Source: Atopsyche davidsoni (lineage: Eukaryota; Arthropoda; Insecta; Trichoptera; Hydrobiosidae). Taken from it: a stretch of 64,000 bases of DNA. The DNA is taken from assembly GCA_022113835.1 (NCBI GenBank), contig JAILWY010000003.1, positions 11,307,501 through 11,371,500 on the forward strand, given 5' to 3'. Below, one piece after another: positions 48,422 to 59,600 of this stretch. Under the pieces are notes generated by a model. It saw only the letters and a list, made by a program, of their open reading frames with translations, searched no databases and was not told the origin of the DNA. The position numbers were made by a program, and so were the translations under genes. How positions within the stretch are numbered: the first letter of the stretch is position 1; each line of letters begins with the position of its first letter.

Positions 48422-48930
48422 CAAACAACCTTTGGGGCAGTTCTTCCTTTGACGGGTCATAGCGTTTGCTAAAATCTGAGGTTTTGTCCCGGTTGAAGTT
48501 GGCAATCATTTTCTTTTTAGTTTGGTTATCAAACAGTGATAGAATAACTGTCTCTTCACATAAATACCACAAGTGATGGCTAAACTTGCTTATAGAAGCA
48601 TTAGAAATTGTTGCGTCAACTTTTTCGTACTCTTTTAACATCTTCAAGAAGCGCAAATCTTGGTTAGGTGCTTTGATCGCCACTGTACATTCGAGCCAAG
48701 GTTTAACATACAACACCACGACAAATAAGCAAACATCTTGTAGAGCCTTTTTGTCCTTCGCAGTTATTCTGCATTGTGACTGAAGTGAACATATTTTTAA
48801 AGAATAGATCGCTCTCGCCATCCAGCGAGCCTGATGCATTGCTCCGGGGGGCCTTAGTTTTAATTTTTCCTCTGTGTCTCCTCCCAAAAATATTACGCAC
48901 AGTTCGACCAATTCGCGGTAGTCATCTCTT

Positions 48931-48934
<4 letters not shown>

Positions 48935-48979
<45 letters not shown>
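48935..48979 (+). repeat. 45-base poly(A) run inside transposase coding sequence
   Basis: Homopolymer of 45 A on the plus strand. On the coding strand it inserts a Phe run and leaves the downstream frame shifted. A length of 43 or 46 would restore the frame, so slippage or sequencing/assembly error could account for the shift. Confidence 0.95.
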
Positions 48980-48981
<2 letters not shown>

Positions 48982-50646
48982 ACCTTTGTCTAATTCTGCC
49001 TTATAAAATATTAACAAAGCTTGAATGTCTGTCTCGGCAACACGTTGTTTTACGAAATTAAGAGATGGTTCAATGTTACTAGCGTCGATGTTTTTCCAAT
49101 TTTCTCTGAACTTTTTAAACATTGGAATATCTGGGCTACTAGTAATTTGCTTAATTTTGCTTTCAAAGACAGCTTTTAGGACCAATTCATAAACATGATG
49201 ACGACAGGCGAAAAGCAGCAATTCTCTTCCTAAAGTTTGCTCCAAAATAGCACAAGCTCCATTGAAACGGCCAGTATTGGAAGCTGTTGTGTCGCAGCAC
49301 ATTATTTGTACTTTATCGTGAAGGTTCCAGTCAAAGAGAGCTGTTGAGACAGCCTTAGCTAGATGTTTTCCAGAAGAATGTTCTAGTTTCGGCACTGCAA
49401 GAAGCTGTTCCTTATCGTCAAACGAAGCAATAACTGGCAAGCGTTCTTCTTTAGAACTTCGTACATCCAACCCGGGTAATAATTTTCCATCCCAATGGAC
49501 TGTGACTACGTCGGGTACATTGTTTTGGAAGTCAGATTTTATTGCTTCTGCCCTTGATTTTCTAGTTTCAGTACGAATTCGCTGAATCGAGGATTTGTTA
49601 ATAGGGAAATCATCGCTGCTCAGACCAAGCGCTTCTACCACCGCATTAAGAATGTAAACGGAGTCTCTAATACTTAGCTGGCATCGATCTAAAGCTGCAA
49701 CTAGTTTAGGTGTTACAAGATTCTTTCTACCTCTTTTTGAAATTTGTTCATGGCAGGGAACGTCCAGCAAGCTGAGTTCAGAATTCAAGATCTGTTCTTC
49801 GTCTAAATCTTCTAGCCTTTCTAAGTAATTTGTGGTGGAAGTAGATGCAACAGCTAGTGATTCTCTTTGTCTTACAACCCTTTCCTTTTCTTCCAATCGT
49901 CGTTGTCTAGATCTATCTTCTTTTTCCGCCAATTTTTTATCAACACCACCTAAGCATCCCGGTCGACCTGGTTCTCTCTGTTTTATTAAAAATAATTTAT
50001 CTTCCTCTATTTTCATTCTCTCAAAAGCATCAGCATGTGCAATATCAATCAAATTATTAAGATCAATTTTGAAATTGTTCTCACGTCTCTTGAACGTAAC
50101 CTGAGTTTTCTTACAATTTTTTTGCAATTCCCTCCAAACATGATATAAATCAACAAGTTTCTTCACGCAGTTAGAAAATCCCCTTGTTGGAATTCTTGCT
50201 TTTTCTCAATATATGATGCACTCCCTAATCACAAGATTTGCACTTTCACTAACAGTCAGTTTAATCTCACGAATATTGTAAAATAAGACTGAGAGAACTT
50301 GTCGATTAGATGGTAATTTTGCACCATTTATTTGATATCTAGGCAAACCAATAAGGAAAATATTTTGTTTATCACTCCGTAATTCCACCGACATGTTAAC
50401 GCACTAAACAATGGAGCACTACTAATCTCAAAAATCACGTATGAAATGACAAATAAAACATGCAGTTACAAGTCACAGCGCAGTACTTACGCAACTTGTA
50501 TGGACAAGTTAAAATCGCAAGTCGGCACGGGTTACCGTTTATAAATCGAACTAATATTTTTTTCTAGACAATATAGGGTTATTACTAAACTTTTAAGAAG
50601 GTACGCGTAAAAAAATATTGAACTTGAATTTTAAGGGACACCCTAA

Positions 50647-53600
50647 TATATATATATATATATATACATATTTTTTTTTATTAATATTAAATATAAAGAA
50701 AATTACACGAACAGATCCGGACTCCTGATAATCCAACTTCAATTGTATTAAATTTTCAACATCTCTCTGATTTTACATTTAACTGAAAAATTTATTAAAC
50801 CGTAACCGAAATCAATCAGCTCCCGTCTTTTGGATCGCTTTGATAACGGTCGTTTAAAAATTTCAATATTAAACATTTAAACGCCGTCCACAAGTCAAAT
50901 TACAAGACAAACAGCGGTATATAATGTCATAGTAGACGAATTATTCAAATCCCACCGAAGGGTTCAAAGAAAGTTAGTCGCTGGAGGTCCCACAGACGGC
51001 ATAAGTAATCAGTTTAAATCGCAGTTCAGACCCCGAGACCCCTGCCAGGGCTTCTGGACCTTTCAGGATTAAACGATTTCTCATTTTCTGAATCAACCAT
51101 TTCCATATTTGTCCCAGTGATTTGATTATTCACTTTGCGTGCTTTTATATCAAAGTTTCAGGAATTCGGAAATATATATTTTAAATTATATTTATACTAT
51201 CAATTGATATGAGTGCGCTAGTAACGGTAACACTTTTTTGAGATTTTCAAGCTTTGAGTCGTTTGAGTAAAATCTGTTCACGACAATTATATTTATATAT
51301 AATGTTTTCATTCAAGAGTTGGGATCATTTTCAAGTATTCAAGAGAACATCAAGTAGCTTAGCACTCAAGAAACTACACGATCATTAAATAGCAACGACT
51401 GTCAAAACCTACAAATATCCCTAAAGCCAGTAACTTAAAACTAGACACAATCAAATCTTGTTATTTTGAATTGCCTGTTTACTAATTGCACTCTTGGAAT
51501 TTACCTTGATAAGTAGAATATCAGAAATCAGTATCAGTATCAGTTTTATATAAAATTGTTTTTTTTTTCCCTAATAGTTTATTTTTTTAAAAACGGCTTG
51601 AGACATTAAATCCCAGTAAATCTAAGAATTTTATGCTTTTCAAAACACTTCACTGAAAAAGCGAATTTTGACCTTGAATAATATTTAAAAAAAAATACAA
51701 TAAACAAAATATAATTCATGTTTCCTTTGAAAATCAGCAATCGTTGATTCTAATAAACAACTCCTAAACAACAAATTTATAATAAACAGAAAAACATCTT
51801 AAAAATTTGATGTTTAAGTTATAACGAATTTAACAGTTTTATCTATAACGAATCTAAATAAATCGATTTTTTAAGGTTCTTGAAAAAAAGTATAAATTAT
51901 TCCAAATCAATAATACCAAATAGAGAGAGGCAGTGTCACGAGGGGATGGGTCCCACCAGAGTACTCCATTTGCAATTAGTATTAGCTCATTACATGGTCG
52001 TTGCCAAGCACTGACCATACTGGTTGTCCCCTAGTCAGTATTTATTTGTGCCGACCAATAATGGTTTGTGGTACTAATTACGTAGAGATTTAAAAATGCG
52101 GTTTACAAAGTGCAGAGTAAATAATGCGATTTACTGAATTGAAAATATATGATAATTTGGATGAACGAAACAACATGTTATTGTACCTGTTAAATGTTTC
52201 AATATTTATAAAGACACACATATATTAATGTATTCATTTTATATTGAAAATAAACTGTCTGCATAACAGTTCTTAAATTTTTGATGGATTTGCATTTCAA
52301 AAAAAATATGTTTTTTTTAACACACAGTATTAATTTTTCAATGTAGTCATATTTTTTCAATGCCTGCTTTGTATTGGAATAACGCGAGTTCAATGCTTTT
52401 ATAACTTTTTTAAAAGCATGTGCATTTTTGTTAAAATATTAACTATAAATAATATAAAAAATGCACATATTTTGTTACATGAACCATTCTAATATAAAAA
52501 TATTCTTCTGACTGATCATAATAATAAACATTCCACAGTCTTATTCTCCAGTATACGAATCCCAGGCTTGAAACTATGATGACTAAGTTCGTATAAATAA
52601 AAAATTGTATTAAAATTATTATAAAAATGAAAAAAACTTTTGAACACACAAAAAGATTATTAAAAGCTGGTTTTGTTAAATAAAATATGTTGTTGAATTG
52701 CGTCTCATATTTTTGGTATTGCTTTGATCCTTAGTCATAGTTAATTTACAACTTTATGTCGATCTTCTAGCCGAGAATTAAAGCCTAAAACATTAACCCC
52801 AAGAACTTATTTGCTATCAATGGGGTGGTCTTTCAGCATCGAAGGTTTCTGCAAAATACAAAGTTCTTCCAAGTAGCGCTCAACTGAAGCCTTGCTACGT
52901 TTATCAAACTACTTTAGAGATAGAATCACCAATAATACAACATTTACAGTCGATATTGATATTTTATGGGTTGAAAGTTTGATGTTCAAAGGATTCCTTG
53001 CTGTAATGAGAAATATTTAAGAATATGTTTTTTTTAAATATAAAACCATTCATATTGTGCAGTTGTAACACATTTGTTCAAAACGATTGGATTTAAAATA
53101 TTTTTTAATGATTATTCAAGGGATATAAAATTTTTAGTATTATACTATTGAAACTAGATTATTTTTATTTACAATGATCATAATATTTGTGATTTATTCT
53201 CTCTTGTCTTAAGACTTTACGAATAAACATTAAAACGGAAAAAACACTATTTGTTTTATATTCATTAATTTAAATTGACTTTAGTCAACAATTTAATATT
53301 GATTAAATAACAATCTGACATATTTTAAAGTAAAAAATGGCTAAAAAACCATTGTTTTCGTACATTATGTTTTTTTGATGTATTATAATTTATTCGATTA
53401 TAAAATATTTCGTATTATAGTAAAATGAATATAAAGTATATTTTTTGTAGAGATTTAAGTTTTTAAGGTAAATTTAAAAAAAAATACACTTTTGCAAACT
53501 TGAAAATGGCTTAAGGTGAAAAAAATAAATTAAACTGAATGACGATCCAGTAATCTCTGTATAATTTTCCAATTTCACAAATCGATCCATTTTTCTCAGG

Positions 53601-54081
53601 TGCCATAATTATTCTTTCTTCCACCCGCGGGTGTATTTATACAACCTACCTATTGTATTCTCCAATACCCATGCCTTAAAGGTGAGCAATAACGTATTTT
53701 TTATGACTCGTAATAACCTCCTTATTTAACCAGGGGTGGAGGGCGATTTATGTACTCGCCTGGGGGTAGAGATTCCCACCTACAGCACTGGCTGGGCTCA
53801 TATTAACTGCAATGTGATTCTGTGTGCAGTAATTTCATATTAGGGAACATTATTACGCTTAATTGCATAACCAGGGTAGGATTTGTTGCATATAAATTGT
53901 TTGTTTTGAAATTTATGTTGCCTCATAGTATTAAAACCATTAGGCTTGTGTAAACCAGAGGCTGGGCTGCTGTCTAATGTCTGCTGCAAATAGGGATGGG
54001 TGAAAAATTTATTATATAAAAAAAATTGATTATGATACTTCACATACCAAGTCAAACATAACCAATAATAAAATATATATA
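50647..54081. other. Non-coding, GC-rich islands at about 50720-51160, 51905-52090 and 53580-53790
   Basis: Begins with (TA)n. Three islands of raised GC lie in otherwise AT-rich DNA, without coding frames. The second holds a 27-bp block shared with 62.7 kb. The 52199-52649 minus-strand frames are low-complexity. Confidence 0.45.
51966..51992 (+). promoter_or_regulatory. 27-bp block shared with 62748-62774 (inverted)
   Basis: Starts CCATTTGCAATTAGTATTAG and continues through GCTCATTA. The reverse complement occurs identically at 62748-62774. Flanking similarity extends downstream (GCCAAGCACTGACCA versus GCCAACTGCTGACCA). It contains ATTTGCAAT (octamer/C-EBP-like) and TAATTG/ATTAG homeodomain-like cores. 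Either a repeat or a duplicated regulatory element. Confidence 0.6.
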
Positions 54082-54623
54082 CTGGTTGTCCAAAGAGAGT
54101 CTCGGGTATTTCTTAGTTCAGTAAAACAAAAACTACTAGTAACTAAGTATTTATTTTAGTTGTTGATTATAAGAATACAAAATAGAAAATAATTTCATAA
54201 AGATGATGTTATCCAAATGGTGACCGTTGCGCTGCTGGGACTCTTCTTATCTAGAACAAAGATTGCTGATAACACGCTGACACATGGCCCTCGATATTTC
54301 TGCCATTACTGACCTGATGTTTTGTTTCAATTCCGTTAGGTTCGTCGGATTATTCCCATAAACTCTACTTTTAAGGTAGCTAAGGTCGGAGCTTCTGGGA
54401 GGCCAGTTGATGTTACCTCTACGTCAAATGACCTTATTAGGGAATAATTCGGTAACAGCTTCAATTGATTGATTTGATGTATGAAAAGTGGTCTCGTCTT
54501 ATTGGAACCACGTTTTTGAGTTAAAACCTTGAAAATCCTACAACTCTGGGCCCAAAAATTTTGGCAGCATATCGCAATAACGGTCACTTTTCACATTTAC
54601 CCGATAATCTTTTTGGACACCCT
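54082..54623 (-). mobile_element. Internally deleted Tc1/mariner-type element
   Basis: Terminal inverted repeats: the left end (CTGGTTGTCCAAAGAGAGTC) and the complement of the right end (AGGGTGTCCAAAAAGATTAT) share GTCCAAA and CGGGTA at matching spacing. A TA precedes the left end. Only about 540 bp remain. It is related to the fragment at 40.1 kb, whose right end aligns with this left end. Confidence 0.75.
54170..54420 (-). pseudogene. Transposase C-terminal remnant
   Basis: The minus strand reads NINWPPRSSDLS, then YLKSRVYGNNPTNLTELKQN and further to a stop at 54247-54249, then EESQQRNGHHLDNIIF. This is the C-terminal part of insect Tc1/mariner-type transposases, where 'NWPPRSxDLxPLDFFLWG' is expected. 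The segment carrying the last catalytic acid (about 8 residues after DLS) is deleted. The stop is shared with the 40.1-kb copy. A different frame (54336-54587) gives an unrelated 83-codon peptide that should be ignored. Confidence 0.75.
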
Positions 54624-55464
54624 TTGATTCGAGTCATAGTGTGTTTCTGTCATTTATTTTTATTAAATTTGTATATACGTATAAAACAACAAGACAACTT
54701 TGAGATTCAAAGCTTTAAACTGACTGTAAGAAGAAAAACTAGTATTAGGTTCGTCAATGTAAAACTTTTACATAACATATCATATGTTTGTATTATAAAA
54801 AAAATCATTCAATTACAACAATCTTATTTGTAAAAATCTATTTATAAGTTTTATACAATTAAATAACCATGTTCAAACCTTTTTAAAATTGTAAACCTTA
54901 TTTACATACATTTTAAATTTAAATATGTTTTTAATATAAAATTAAATTAAATGTAATATTTGTTATCTTGTAAGAATGACTAAACTTTTTTGGTCGCAAA
55001 TATAAACACAGCATTTTAAATTTGAAATATATATATTAAATAATTTTGCTGTTTTTGAATACTTTGAAAAAGAATTACTATCATCTTTTTACGATTAAGA
55101 CACTAATGTATATAAAACCACTTTATAACAAAACAATTTTTAAATGTATTTTTGATCTGTCATACCATTTCTTTTATAGCATCAATGTTACAAATATCTT
55201 TCAAAGAGACGTCAAGGTTTTTTTTTTCAGCTGAAAAAGACATCCGACTTCATCTGACATCGCCCCAAGGGAGGATCCAGTTGATATGACCCGTATGGTA
55301 ATTTAAAAATAATAATCGGAAATATGCAAGCGCTTCCGAAAACGGCCGAAGTTTAGACGTATACGCAAAAAATGAACCGTTCGAAATGAAAATTTTAATA
55401 TCTTTGTATTTTCAAACCCATTTTCAAATTGAAATGTATTCATGCAAAATACGATATGTTTGTA
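54624..55464. other. AT-rich non-coding
   Basis: No recognisable gene or repeat. A short GC-richer patch is at about 55240-55300. Confidence 0.45.
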
Positions 55465-56118
55465 TACGGTGTGTGCATTAAATTTTTCGGATTTTCTAAG
55501 AGATGACGTTACTAGTATTGAATCGCATCAGGCTATACTTTAACATTTCATTGTGAAGAGTCTTTTTTGCGCTTTTATTTACAGTATATGTGTATACAAC
55601 TTTTTTTTTTGAGCACTCAACATGTCAACTTTTGTACCAACAAAACGCAATTGGCGGGAAGCTTTACTTTTCTGTTTCAATTGGAAGATAAAAACCAGCT
55701 GAAAGAGACCAGGCCAAACTATCACGGGCGAGTTCTACAGACAACAATTGATGCGTTTGAAGCGAGCATTGGCAGAAAAACGGCCAGAATATGCGACCAG
55801 GCACGAGTCTGTAATTTTCCATCATGACAATGCTCGGCCGCATGTTGCTAAATCGGTTAAAACCTATTTGGAAAACAGTGGATGGGAAGTTCTGCCTCAC
55901 CCGCCTAATAGCCCAGACCTTGCCCTTTCCGACTACCACTTGTTTCAATCGATGCAGAATGCCATTTCTGGAATACGCTTCACTTCTGAACAGGGTATCA
56001 AAAATTAGCTTGATTCTTTCTTGGCTTCAAAAGACCAACAATTCTTTAGGGATGGAATCCATAATTTGCCCGAAAGATGGGAAAATGTAGTGGCTAGCAA
56101 TGGACAATACTTTTTTAA
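55465..56118 (+). mobile_element. mariner element, copy 2 (5' end and C-terminal coding part)
   Basis: Left terminal repeat TATACGGTGTGTGCATTAAA at 55463, matching copy 1. No right terminal repeat is recognisable, and homology fades after about 56118 in an A-rich run. The interior has a large deletion. Orientation is opposite to copy 1. Confidence 0.8.
55622..56113 (+). pseudogene. Deleted mariner transposase (DD34D)
   Basis: Starts MSTFVPTKRNWREALLFCFN at 55622, then jumps, through a deletion removing the DNA-binding region and the first catalytic Asp, to LMRLKRALAEKRPEYA. From there a well preserved frame includes IFHHDNARPHVAKSV (second Asp) and SPDLALSDYHLF (third Asp, 34 residues later). 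A single in-frame TAG after EQGIKN (about 56006-56008), where copy 1 has Trp, separates the last part (LDSFLASKDQQFF ... LPERWENVV). Less frameshifted than copy 1 but lacking essential parts. Confidence 0.85.
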
Positions 56119-58448
56119 AAAAAATATTTTTAGTGTTTGTATTAGCCACTTACGAAAACACGCTAAAGCAGACGACCACCGGTTTAATCGAAAACAACCG
56201 CAGTAACAATATCATACGCTGAAAACACACTAACCCAACATTCAGGAGCGCGGGACATTGTTAGTCAGGGGAGTTCCAAAATTATAATGGTATTACATCT
56301 TTGAGCGGGGAAAAGCGCAATTTACCGACGGCCACTGGATGAAGGCCCCTCTGCTGGGAGACTACCGGCGGAAATTCACTTCCCAGACGACGTCGGGCTC
56401 ATTGTGAACAGCTGTAGCCGAAAACGTGGCCGCAGGTTGTAGCAGGAAGGGAGCGAGTCAGCCGTAAAATGTTCCCCGCTTCTGTGAAACTATGGTGATA
56501 AAATTTGTAATATAAAATTTTACACTTCGTCTCTAAGGTTATTTACGTTTTACTATTTTATTTATATAAAATGAATTGCGAATAGTAGCAGGTGTTTTAA
56601 AAGTCACGCTCGATAAAATATCTGCACGGCGATTCATTGTATAATTTGTATAAAAAAAATCTTGAAACATACATTTTCTGAGACGCAATTTTAACTCGCA
56701 AGCACTTTGCTTTATTAAATTACAAATGCAGCATTAAGTCTTGTTAAGATATTCAAGTGCTTTTAAAGTCTATTTAACTTGGTAAAGGCGGTAAGAATTG
56801 CTTTCAAAATATTATTATTAAATATTTTATTATTTATGTTAATTGTCAATTATTTGTGTTGAAAATTTGATGTAATCGCAAGACTTTCGAGGCGGAAAAA
56901 ATATATCTTTAGGAATAAATTTTCACCTAAAAAATATTTAAAAACCGGCTCGGGCTATGAGACACGAGCTTTCCGGTTTCGCCTACTATTTTCATACCGG
57001 ATGCTGACGTACGAATACAATTCACAACACCGGAAACAACCTTACTTTCTCACATCGCTTCCGCTGTTCGGATAAAATTAAATTCCCAACAAAAATTCCT
57101 TTCTAGGAATAGTGGAGTTAGAACGAAAAAGTTACATCATACTGTATGATTATACTTTTATTACAGTTTTATGTTCACTTGGTAATAATAGTCACATATC
57201 AATTTAATTTCTATGAGAACTTTCAAATTTTAAAAATATAATTATATTGAAATTTCTTTAAATAATCTGAAACTACAAATTTATAAAATATTTTTAAGAG
57301 TTTTAAAAAATGAGGTAGTTTGTTTAAATCATTTATATAAATGAGATGTTTCAATTCCATAAAAATAATCATATTTGTATGAACACAATGCAAAGTAAGA
57401 AGTTTACAGTTATTAAATTATAATATTGAAAAGGACTTAAGCCTATTTGTTTTAGTTAAATTTAATTAATTACCCATAACTCACTTATTGATTTTGTAAA
57501 CCCCATAATTAAACAGCAAACATGAGAACCTCACTGGTTAGATAATGAAACATAATGACCTTTTAAGTTCAGTTTATATTAAGTAATGTCGTAATCTCAC
57601 ATCTATTATGCTATTCATGTTTGTTCTTTTAAGCCTACATGCATGGACCAATTGAGTTTTTAAATACAATTTATAAAAGATAGTATTATAAAATAATTTC
57701 TTGTTTAAATTTTATTTTGATATTTAAATAGCTAGATTCACAGATTAACAATATCAATATACTGTTTTTATAAAATCACATAGTTTATCATCACTCAACT
57801 TTATATAAGGGTTGCGTACTTATTCAGCTTGTATAATCAGGCCGGTATTACCGGATATCCTGGATTTCAGCTCCGTTTCCATGAAAACCAATTTGGTTTC
57901 AGCAGACGTTAGGGGAAGAACTTAATAATCTAATTATCGAGATGCTTTTGCTGGTTTCATTCAGTAGGTTACATTTTAAGAAGATCTCTTCGTACTCCGA
58001 TTACTCAAAACTCTTGAGCATTACAAGTTAAGCTCTCAAAAAGTTATTATATGCATCAGTTAACTTTCACATATTAATTATAATTTACTTGAAAAGTAAA
58101 AATGTATTTTGTGATAAAAAAGAAAAATGTACTATTAATACAAGATTCGTATTCAGGTGAAGCAATTAGTTTCTTATGTAATATCCAAATCCAAATAATA
58201 TGAATATATAAAAATTAAAAAATTATCTTTAATGCAGGTTCATTGTTTTTTTTTAAATGTTTTTCAGCATAAAATTAAATGAATAAATACACACAGCATT
58301 TAGTTTTAATCTGTCTAAATTTCATGTTTACTTTTTTATACGATCTACTACTTTTAAAGTTTAGCATCGTTTTTGATCTGACATAGATTCTGCTATTCTG
58401 AAAAAAAAATCATCGAAAAAAATACGTTTAAGTTTTAACAAAATAATG
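56119..58448. other. Non-coding, GC-rich blocks at about 56230-56480 and 56930-57070
   Basis: The 56230-56480 block is markedly GC-rich ('gaaggcccctctgctgggag') but has no long open frame. The remainder is AT-rich and I see nothing else in it. Confidence 0.4.
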
Positions 58449-58814
58449 TATGTCTATTTATTGGATTGAACGTCAATCAAATGCGTATTTATTACCTATT
58501 ACAGGTTTATATTTTTTACTAATATAATTAGGCACATTAGTTCACAAATAGAAGATAATTTAAAGAAATTCTCAGAAAAATATCATCGTGATTTGTGTGG
58601 GATTTAAACCCACATCCCCAGGCTTACATGGCCGGTGTACTAACATAAAATTCTCGATTAATGGATGTGGTTCGTTAGTACAAGGGTTAGTACAACAGGC
58701 CATGTAAGCTTGGGGATGTAGTTTAAACCCCACACATATCACGATTATATTTTTCTGAGAATTTCTTTAAATCATCTTCCATGTGTGAACTAATGTGCCT
58801 AATTATATTAGTAA
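58449..58814 (-). mobile_element. Foldback element, copy D, with two tRNA-like cores
   Basis: The longest recognisable family member. The one-sided tail is at the left here (58449-58520), so the element is inverted relative to copies A-C. Arms begin TTACTAATATAATTAGGCAC (about 58517) and end in the complement (about 58814). Inside, two tRNA-Thr-like halves face away from each other (58588-58645 on the minus strand, 58672-58742 on the plus strand), each with a 'catgtaag.ttgggga' anticodon-arm-like block and a T-arm-like inverted repeat. No protein is encoded. Confidence 0.85.
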
Positions 58815-59372
58815 AAAATAATGTTTTATAACAATTTTTTGCGTACAATTAATGAACTTTTTAAAATTCACAGCGTCTTTGTATTTATCAAATCATCGCT
58901 AAAGTGAAAGAAATCATAATGTCTCGAACAATAAAACTGTTCAAATACCTTGATTATACTCTCAATACCCGGAATTCAGCCCCGCACAGTTGAGTGATCC
59001 ATCAAACCCTCCCTCCACTTTCCCTCCGCCCCGAAGGCTAACGACGCGAGTCCTTTATTAACGAACACCCTCACAAATTCTGATGACCCTCCATAATCTG
59101 TACGTCTCCCCGAGACAAGTTGCCGCAAGATTCCCATGAACGTCAATTGAAATGCTGTGGGATTAAGTAGCTGAAAGTTGAACACATTTGAAAGGTTTCC
59201 GGGTCAAGCGGATAGGGCAAGTTGGAAATTATGCTGTTTTGAAAAGACTGCGGCTTAACATATATATATATATATATATATATTTATAAATATTTGATCT
59301 TATGCTTATATACATCAGAATTTTGTGGGAGAACAAATCTATTATACTATCTACTTCTTTCGTTGCCTCTAC
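58815..59372. other. GC-rich island (about 58970-59220) and (TA)n
   Basis: A GC-richer block with a 69-codon minus-strand frame of no recognised family, then a (TA)n run at about 59260-59283. Confidence 0.4.
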
Positions 59373-59600
59373 TCATAGGAGGTTGGTGACCATTTCCTCG
59401 AACATATCTCTATCTTGGGCCAGTCTTACCAGTCCGTCTAATGCCCCTTTTTCCTTCGATTTTTCCTTGGACAATCAGCTGGAGGATGCCATACTTATTA
59501 TTGAGAAAAATGTGGCCAAAATAAGAGACCTTTCGTTTCTTTACCAACGTCAAAAGTTGCCTTTCTTTGCGCATTCTGTGAAAGACTCTCTGGTATCAAG
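59373..59600 (-). pseudogene. C-terminal remnant of a LINE endonuclease/reverse transcriptase
   Basis: The minus strand reads FHRMRKERQLLTLVKKRKVS then YFGHIFLNNKYGILQLIVQG and KIEGKRG. This is the post-RT segment typical of insect RTE-like endonuclease-reverse transcriptases. It then passes through a deletion and frame change to LVRLAQDRDMFEEMVTNLL and a stop at 59373-59375. Expected residues between GKRG and LVRLA (a Trp-rich 'SWLRN..' stretch) are missing. RT and endonuclease domains are absent, so this is a 5'-truncated dead copy, as usual for LINEs. A 111-codon plus-strand frame over the same DNA is its shadow. Confidence 0.75.

Larger units (their letters stand above)
48058..50394 (-). 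pseudogene. Transposase gene of the 2.9-kb element, nearly complete but broken
   Basis: Minus-strand gene from an ATG at 50394. Exon 1 runs to a donor GTAAGT at 48421 and the intron ends in a pyrimidine-rich CAG at 48340, so exon 2 resumes at 48339. Candidate DDE residues: Asp in VHWDGKLLPG, Asp in MCCDTTASNTG, a C-x-x-H motif in CRHHVYELV, and Glu in NDTAERAVKMM of exon 2. This layout is reminiscent of hAT-type RNase H transposases. Lesions: (1) an in-frame TGA at 50206-50208, with the same frame continuing on both sides, probably Trp to stop; (2) a 45-base A run (T on the coding strand) at 48935-48979 that throws the frame out before the RDDYRELVELC block; (3) a frame change in exon 2 between KTLDNFVSEKSKQF and FLKEDVSSW. 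The N-terminal half (414 codons downstream of the stop) is otherwise intact, so inactivation is recent. Confidence 0.8.
47754..50646 (-). mobile_element. 2.9-kb TIR transposon with RNase-H-like transposase gene
   Basis: Both ends carry TTAGGGTGTCCCTTA in inverted orientation (47754-47768, and 50646 leftward to 50632). Similarity continues inward imperfectly for about 130 bp on each side: GTACC-TCT, TTTAGTAAT and GTGCCGAC occur in the same order (the last at 47883-47890 and 50521-50528). Both flanks are (TA)n, so the insertion is in a TA microsatellite and the exact target duplication cannot be read. One gene on the minus strand fills the interior. The transposase text suggests a hAT-like DDE enzyme, but I cannot name the superfamily with certainty. 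Confidence 0.85.

Noticed and set aside
48776..48982. Plus-strand frame ending in poly-Lys
   Set aside because: It is the opposite strand of the broken transposase and the poly-A run.
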